This document shows positions 57,901-64,000 of a stretch of DNA of 64,000 bases, piece after piece. How positions within the stretch are numbered: the first letter of the stretch is position 1; the number at the start of each line of letters is the position of its first letter. Made by a program: the position numbers and the translations under genes. Below the pieces are notes generated by a model, which did not search any database, was not told the origin of the DNA, and worked only from the letters and a program-made list of their open reading frames with translations. The stretch is from contig NC_060212.1 of NCBI RefSeq assembly GCF_021130785.1, positions 143,660,001 through 143,724,000 on the forward strand, in the 5' to 3' direction. This stretch comes from Homalodisca vitripennis (Eukaryota > Arthropoda > Insecta > Hemiptera > Cicadellidae).

Positions 57901-60900
57901 TTATCTAACGCAGCTACTGACATCAGATTTACTATCTTTGTAGTCTCCTGCTTGCACAGAGAATAGCTCCCATTTGAACCTTTAATAAGTTAGATGTCAG
58001 TCAGTGTTCAGTGCACGTGTTTACTCAAGCCTTCATCAGATATTTCTCTCAAAACTAACTGAAGATCGGCAAATTTGTACAGTTTTGTTTTACACTCAGA
58101 AAAACAATACTGTAAGCAAGTGAGCCAACTCAAATAATTCAGTGACTTTCAGGAGGAGCCATGGTCCAGACTTCCATGAATTTGTAGTTCAAACCGTTTC
58201 AAAAATGACGATGATTCAGTTAAAAATTATCCACATTTTGGTCAGACTTCATCAACCCGAATTCCTGAAGACATTGAACGTCTTTCGTAACTAAAGCGGA
58301 CAAACGCTTCGAAAATTATGTACAAGGATTTGGGTTTAAAACAAGTGGTTGTAAAATTTGTACAAAGATTGCTCACCAAAAATCAAAAGCAATGAAGTTA
58401 CGTAAGACTTGTATGAGAAACCATGACCACCAACCCTGACTTTTGGCTGTTCCCGAAATTAAAACCCGTGTTCAAGGGGGCCAAATCTCTAATCGTTGAA
58501 GAAGTCAAACTGAATGCAATAGTATAGATAATGGCAATCCTACGGCGGACCATTTACGATTTGTTTCTCGAAGTAGGACAATCATTTGAGCAAAGTTCGG
58601 TTACAATGAGTAAGCTAGTTTTTCAGTAATATCAAAATATTGGACACTTTCCGGATAGTTTCTGTATATTACAAATCCTTCAGAACCACTAATTATTATA
58701 ACCTAACTGCTACAGACACAGTTAAATTCCTTCAAAAAATCATGCATGTAATCTGATCTGAAATATTTAATAGACAAAAATCTGCAAACACTTTTCATAT
58801 TTCACGGTTTTTAAGAATAAATAAATAATCACAAATATCTACAATATATCACAGTTGTATTAATCCAAACATACCAAAATAATAGTAAAGAGAACCATTC
58901 AAGAAAATCATGTAATAAAGATTTTATTCCAATAAAATTACAAAATCAGTCTCGCATTCAACGGTGGTTACAGTTAAAAATATCTACAGAAAGATGTCCA
59001 TTGCTATGTTCCAATAATATGCTACAGTAAAACACAATTTGAATGAAAAAACTTTGTTTGATTTAACTAACATAAAAAAATCATATTTTGAATAGTTTTT
59101 CATTCCAAGGAACTAAGCTCTGGCACATTCCGGCTTCCCCTGCCGCAACACTTTCAATGCAGTATTACCTTTGGACATAATAGAGAGATAATAAATTGGT
59201 ATAAAATCAAATTTTCAGGGCATTTACACCTTGCTTAGTACATTTTTTACAAGTGAAAAAATTATTAAACAAACCACAAACATTACTCTTGGTAAAAAAG
59301 TCATTCAGTAATTTCAGTTCAGTGGAGCCATAAATAAATTTTGGTATGAATTATGATAAAACTGTAAGGTTAAAACAAATAGAAGGAAACAGCAAGGTTC
59401 ACCTAAATGGACTGTAGGTGTCAGTTACAGTAAATACAATTGTGATTCACAAGTCTTTCTTTTAATTGTGGCTGACACCCAACTATCCATTTAGATATCC
59501 GATTTTCTTTCAATTTGTATCAACCTTTCTAGCCTTGAGCCCTCCTCCAACCTGCAATAGAATAATAAACAACAGTTAAAACAATGTGCATGGCTCATAA
59601 TGAAATTATTAGGATGTATTTGTTACATATAGTCGTCACAGGTAGATAGATAGATCGTAGTTGTTACGATATGTGTTCAAAGTGAAACAAAAGATAAATT
59701 CTTAGGCTTAACCCCCATTGCGGATTGGTTTGTTTGGCCGGACATTTCCCAGGGAGCATGAATTCAGTTGTGTATCGGCAGCAGAACATTGGACGTATTA
59801 TCGTCAATTTATAAATAACATACAGTGTCTATCAAAAGTATAAGGACACCAGCAAAATACTAACACATAGGCTCTAGTCCTTAAACATTTACTAAATTTA
59901 ATTATGTTATGCTATTGTCACATAGCCCATGAAAAACAAAATTTTTTGACACAAATTAGACCTTTCTCTTTATTACAGCACATTCTACATAATATTTTCT
60001 GTTTGAAAAAAAAAACTGCCTAAAAACAAAGAATTTAGTATAAAAAAAATATAAATATTTTTAATATATATTTTTATATCTCTAGAACGGATAAAAACTA
60101 GACCAATGGATTTAGGCCATATAACTAAGTTATTAGTTAAGAAATGTTTAGCCAGTAATAGTAAATAAGTCATTATAGTGTATAAAAACTTCACAGTCAT
60201 GTAAATCTGGATTTCACAAGTTAGTACAACTGCTTTAAAAACAGCTTCTATCACGATTTTTTCAATGAAAAACCTGTCAAATCTTAGTTTACAACTGTTT
60301 TCAGGTTATGTGAATTTTGCATTAACAACAGCACACAAAAACAATACACGCAACTGATACCATAAAAATCTAAACACGTTGCTGTTGTAAAGAGCTGAAG
60401 ATGAACGAGTAAATTCAGCTGATTCTTTAATCTGTACATTATATTTTTTAATTTGTATAAAGTATTTTGTTTAAGTTTAAGAAAACTAAAAAACATTCAG
60501 TAGACTAGTAATGACATTCACACAATCTACAAGACATTGTCTGAACTATTGAGGTAAAATTAAAAGCAGATCGCTTTTGCGACAAATAAATATTTATTTT
60601 AAATCAATTTGATAAATATTTAATCAAATCAAATATTATTTATTTCAATTTGAATTAAATAAATTTGTACATTGGGCTTGGTACAATTTATGGCTTGGTA
60701 TATTAATCTATTCATTCGCTTTACTAAATGGAAGAATTCAAATGCTCATCTGTAATGTAGTCATCTAGACTATTTCCCAACATATATATTGCTTAAGGTA
60801 ATTCATTGTATTGCTGAATCTTTTCTAAAAATTTGCATATAACGTCAATTTTGAGATTACTATATTCGTTTAGAAAGATGATTTTGATCCAATATTTGCA

Positions 60901-63890
60901 AGAGAGTGTGCAGATAAATTAACTATAAAAACTATTTGTATTAACAATACTGGTCTTTAGAGATGTTTCCTACCAATATAGTATAACTGTCATTGTTGAC
61001 CAGTTGATTAGGAATATGCTGTACATTTGGCAAACATTTCACCATTCAGAAACGATTGTCATGATGGTCTCAGTCGGCAAACTTGCCGCACTTGTTCAAT
61101 TTTATTAATACTAGTTCCATAAAAAGATATTTGGTTTCAGCCTCTTGTCATCACTAACAACTTGTGAAACCAAGTATCAGCTAGCACATATGTACTTGAT
61201 AATGACTATTTCAAGGGTTATAAATAATTTGTATTATAAATATTGATATTAAAATTTTAAAATATAGGTAAACCAATTCAAGATGTAGCTTGTAAAGACT
61301 ATTACATATATGTCTATAACATTTAATCAGTAGCTTTTGTTTTAGAAATGCACAAATTAAAATGACCCACAAGTTTTAATAAATATGGAAAAAATTAATT
61401 TATGTAACTTCAGACTTGCTTTTTTTAGTTGCCTTTTTATTGTCTTTTTATCAAATAAAATATTACTATTGCTTTTTACAAAAAGTCTCAGTCACATAAT
61501 AGCATTAAGTATAAAATTATAAAAACAATAAATATTTACTTAGCTTTATATACATATATTTTCACTAATTATATTGTTATAAATGCCTAAAAAATTAAAT
61601 TAATATGTGTTGCAATAAAATGGGCATCATAATATTTTTGCCGTTGATAAAAAATATACACTAGGAGCCTACTTATCGTGTATATATGATGTTGCCAATA
61701 AACACAAAGAGAGAATTTTTTATCAATTGCCATTACAAGATATACATTATTTCTAGCCAATATATAAATTAAACTTCAGAGCTATTTAAAAGTTAGCCTA
61801 AATCTCATTTGAAAAATAAAAATTATTGAAGGGCCAGTTATAAAAAAAGTCAACCTTTCAGTATTGATTTTAAATGTGATTACAATTATTTCTATTACTA
61901 AGTTACTAAACTATTAACTAGGGATACACATATGTATACAGTTTTTGGTTATATAAAATTTTTAACAAGATTCCTGCTTATGAAATTGATATAAATCCTT
62001 TGTTAGTTGGCAATAGTTATTAACTATAATTTTGCTATTTTACATCAACTCCAGAATATTGGTGAACTATTGAATCCTTAAGTATATATTTGATTACATT
62101 GAATTTTAGAAAAAAGTAATAATAACTAAAACTGATGCAAAATTTACTCCCTTGTAGTTTATGTTTCTAAGGAAATTGCATCTTTATTAGTTCTGCAAAG
62201 ATAATGCCTTTATAAATTTGGGTGTACAGTATGTGTAAGAAGATAAGTTGTGGTTTTTATTTTTCCGCGAGCTGTGGTTTTTATTTTTCCGCAATAGTTT
62301 ATGTGCCATACTTTCGCCAGGTTATTTATTAGCATCAAGAACCATGGTACGCTTTTTAGCCATCCATTCGGCGTCTAGCCCCTTTCATTCCATATTAAAG
62401 CACTAATTATTACAATTTTTATGAAAATGATGTTATTTCTAAATCTTTTCTTCAGATATGGAAGAATGACAGATATCAAGATTTAAATCGAAAATTTTGC
62501 TAACTTTAAAAATATAAAATTATTCTTTTGGTTTAAAATTTGAAACCAAGATCAAGATGCTACACTGTACTGGGTATTTAATGAGTTGAGTTGCTTTTAT
62601 TATTAATTGACTGATTGAAAAAATTAAGGAATAAAACCTTAATACACCAACAAAAGTGAAAAAATACATCTCATGTACAAACCTTTCGCATTGTTGGGGC
62701 TTTCCTCGTCATCATCAGATCTTGACACATCTCTCTCGTAACGTTCGGTAACGATCGATCATCACGGGGCTTGTTGTTGTAATGGAAAAACCTAGGACGA
62801 CCACGGCCACGCATGCGTGGGATGAACGGTCGACCACCAGGCCTCCATGGACCACCTCTGCTAAAAACATGGCAAACTCATTTAAAACTAATCATGGACT
62901 CTAGAAAGACCTCCTAAACTTAAAAGAAATTACTGAAAAGACTGTTTTCAATATGGTAGGGTTTTTTTGTCAACAGAGTGCCCAGTTGTGTCCAATTTAA
63001 TGTTTGTATGTCAAGAAGAAGAGGAATAACACTCCCAATTTGGCTAAGTCTCCATATCCAAACTCTACAGTGAAAACCTCGCTTTTTTCACTCTTTACTC
63101 AACAATTTAAAAAGGAATGTTTTTCATAATGTGCTACGTTTAATATTTAATTATGCCATAATACACTGATCAGGAAACAAACTCTTAATTAATAAAAAAT
63201 ACTATAGAGAAAAATGTGTAACATAAACATAAATTAAGTACGTGCACAGCTAGATATAAAGAAATCTATTAAACTGAGTTTCTAAAGTTAATAGATATGT
63301 CACAGTATTAAAGTGAACCAGTTATAGAAAAATATATTTCAATGTTGACATATTATTTTTGAGAATTCTAGGTCAGTAATATGATACATTGGATATAAGA
63401 ATTTTAAATTAACCATAAAAAACGCTAAACAATTAAATTTTCAACAATATACATAACAGATATGTTGTCTAGTGCTTGGAGAAGATTTTTAGCTATCCAC
63501 AATTTTTAATTAAAGCATTAAATTTTTTATTTTTACTATATATAATTCTAGCTTTACACAACATTGAGGCCTAACTGGAAACTAAACTTAAAATATATAC
63601 AAAATTGTTGCAAAAATAAGCTACAGATAACAGTATCATAATTCTGAGATATTTTATTAATATGCAAAAGATCACAAATTATACCCAGGGAAAGACACTG
63701 ACCTGCCCACGTGGAAAGTAACCACCAGGTCTTGTTTTGAAGCCAGTGGGAAAACGAGGCCTGTAGTAAGTACCTCGGTTTCGTGGGTTTAGCGACCAGG
63801 GTACTTGCGGTAGTGGTGGACGATCATCTGATCAGACTACGAGAACGGCGATGATAGTCCATTGAGCGTGATCGGCTGCGGGACCTCGAT
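51764..63890 (-). CDS. RS/RGG-rich protein gene, frame-disturbed
   Basis: Four exons on the minus strand: 63890-63703, 62860-62683, 55447-55380 and 51985-51764. The product would have an SR-repeat start (RSRSRSRSMDYHRRSRS), a Pro/Arg/Gly section (NPRNRGTYYRPRF, RPGGYFPRGQ), RGG and RGRGRPRFFHYNN, an acidic part (DVSRSDDDEESPNNAK), then CTIIQRLGIDFPQFTTSQ and a charged tail ending KPNPW. This composition fits an RNA-binding or splicing-associated nuclear protein, possibly of the BCLAF1/THRAP3 kind; I do not name it. The third and fourth exons join in phase, and the acidic end of exon two joins exon three in phase. The frame changes inside exon one (near 63835), between exons one and two, and inside exon two (near 62755). 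Assembly indels or gene decay are both possible. The 5' end is probably beyond the right edge. Confidence 0.65.
52391..53133. mobile_element. TTAA-flanked piggyBac-type MITE, second family
   Basis: TTAA at 52391-52394 and 53130-53133. Ends: TTAACCCTTTGACCGCCAAA and, inward from the right, TTAACCCTTACACCGCCAAG. GC-rich ends enclose an AT-rich core without an ORF. The right end contains the sub-repeats CATCAGCCCTTGGCGGT (near 53020) and AATCAGCTCTTGGCGGT (near 53106). Lies in the intron of the minus-strand gene. Confidence 0.85.
53140..55379. other. Intron, nothing recognised
   Basis: AT-rich intron sequence with a short (AT)n near 53405 and an A-run near 53987. No exon supported. Confidence 0.5.
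55380..55447 (-). CDS. RS/RGG-rich protein third exon
   Basis: 68 bases; donor GTAAGT strong, acceptor GGAAG weak in pyrimidines. Encodes NLKMCTIIQRLGIDFPQFTT then SQ. Joined to the last exon this gives SQVDAVKERIDRM, and the split Asp at its start fits the acidic frame of the preceding exon. Both junctions are in phase, which is the main support. Confidence 0.6.
55450..57850. other. Intron, nothing recognised
   Basis: AT-rich intron of the minus-strand gene without supported exons or elements. Confidence 0.5.
57856..58666 (+). mobile_element. mariner element with internal deletion
   Basis: TA-bounded; left end TACAAGAAGCTGTCCGAAAA, right end read inward TACAGAAACTATCCGGAAAG. Inside, the plus strand shows KLTEDRQICTVLFYTQKNNT, an N-terminal transposase start, and later NPDFWLFPKLK, the last catalytic block, with the core between them missing. 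Multiple stops. Non-autonomous. Confidence 0.75.
59510..59551 (-). CDS. Possible alternative last exon of the RS/RGG gene
   Basis: On the minus strand an acceptor TATTGCAG at 59552 opens an exon. In phase 1, as the acidic frame of exon 62860-62683 would require, it gives GWRRAQG and TAG at 59531-59529. In phase 0 it gives VGGGLKARKVDTN and TGA at 59512-59510. AATAAAAT on the minus strand near 58922 could end the transcript. Spliced use is an inference. Confidence 0.35.
   Translation of the reverse strand, partial: VGGGLKARKVDTN
59708..60583. mobile_element. Second copy of the 1413-2084 MITE family, 3'-truncated
   Basis: Starts at TTAACCCCCATTGCGGATTG (59708) and matches the 1413 element through GAATTCAGTTGTGTATCGGC, then the region ending AAAAGCAGATCGCTTTTGCG (60563-60582). 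The right terminus is missing. Internal sequence is longer than in copy 1, and at 59822 a TACAGTGTCTATCAAAAGTA stretch looks like a Tc1-type end, so a further insertion is likely. Confidence 0.6.
60600..62682. other. Intron, nothing recognised
   Basis: AT-rich intron; a 26-bp tandem pair GTGGTTTTTATTTTTCCGC is seen near 62250-62292. No exon supported. Confidence 0.5.
62683..62860 (-). CDS. RS/RGG-rich protein exon (RGG part and acidic part)
   Basis: Acceptor TTTTTAG at 62861, donor GTTTGT at 62682. One frame gives RGGPWRPGGRPFIPRMRGRG and RPRFFHYNNKPRDDRS. From about 62755 the sensible frame moves by one base to ERYERDVSRSDDDEESPNNA. Staying in the first frame gives no stop but an implausible sequence (SLPNVTREMCQDLMM). 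Confidence 0.65.
63703..63890 (-). CDS. RS/RGG-rich protein exon (SR repeat and Pro/Arg part)
   Basis: Either an acceptor TGTCTAG at 63891 or an ATG at 63898 (MSRSRSRSRS) begins it; donor GTCAGT at 63702. The SR frame runs RSRSRSRSMDYHRRSRS and hits a stop near 63826. The frame RPPLPQVPWSLNPRNRG, then TGFKTRPGGYFPRGQ, covers the rest. The change of frame is around 63833-63840. Confidence 0.65.
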
Positions 63891-64000
63891 CTAGACATAA
63901 CAAGTTCATTTAATTCCTTAATTACAATATTCTAGTACAAAAGGCACAGTGGTTTTTTTACCCCACAGAGAAGCATTTTATCTTATTAAATGCAATGTGT

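Noticed and set aside
59985..60496. Minus-strand hydrophobic frames of 89 and 70 codons
   Set aside because: They lie in a decayed transposon copy and reflect AT-rich composition (Phe, Ile, Leu, Tyr); no conserved motif.

Overview
The window is AT-rich eukaryotic DNA, almost certainly from an insect. Coding exons are short, bounded by GT/AG splice sites and scattered between kilobases of non-coding sequence. The repeats are mariner, piggyBac-like and jockey-like (non-LTR) elements, as is usual in insect genomes. A hemipteran or similar hemimetabolous insect is plausible, but the species cannot be read from the sequence. Nothing bacterial, no CRISPR and no operon structure is seen; a long CRISPR-looking array at 41.7-47.3 kb is a centromere- or heterochromatin-type satellite.

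Layout. 1-5.2 kb: a cut-off piggyBac copy, a 672-bp TTAA-flanked piggyBac-type MITE, and a decayed mariner split by a jockey-like LINE. 5.5-17.1 kb (+): a metalloprotease-domain gene homologous to MPND, with eight exons that join in frame, an intact JAMM motif and the end of a RAMA-type domain. Its introns hold a mariner, a 37-bp-armed inverted-repeat element, a tRNA-like SINE and several LINE fragments. 17.1-30.6 kb: no gene recognised; LINE pieces, a foldback element, microsatellites and a mariner remnant. 30.6-34.1 kb (+): a two-exon gene for a small secreted His/Asp/Ser-rich protein. 34.1-41.7 kb: no gene recognised; a second copy of a repeat also found inside the previous gene's intron, and a cluster of palindromic 18-20-bp motifs. 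41.7-47.3 kb: the satellite. 47.3-49 kb: a possible first exon of a secreted protein and a strict 16-bp C15A array. 49.6-53.1 kb: a complete-ended but frameshifted mariner, two TTAA-flanked MITEs, and the last exon of a minus-strand gene. 51.8-63.9 kb (-): an RS/RGG-rich nuclear-type protein gene whose exons are recognisable but whose reading frame is broken by small offsets. Its introns contain another mariner and a second copy of the 1.4-kb MITE family.

Three real genes (the MPND homologue, the His-rich secreted protein and the RS/RGG-rich protein) are supported by splice phase and protein composition. They show no evident functional link. Most remaining recognisable features are transposon debris or tandem repeats. 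The most unusual items are the higher-order satellite with one diffuse and one sharp edge, the C15A array, the palindrome cluster at 39.5-40.3 kb, and the His-rich secreted protein.
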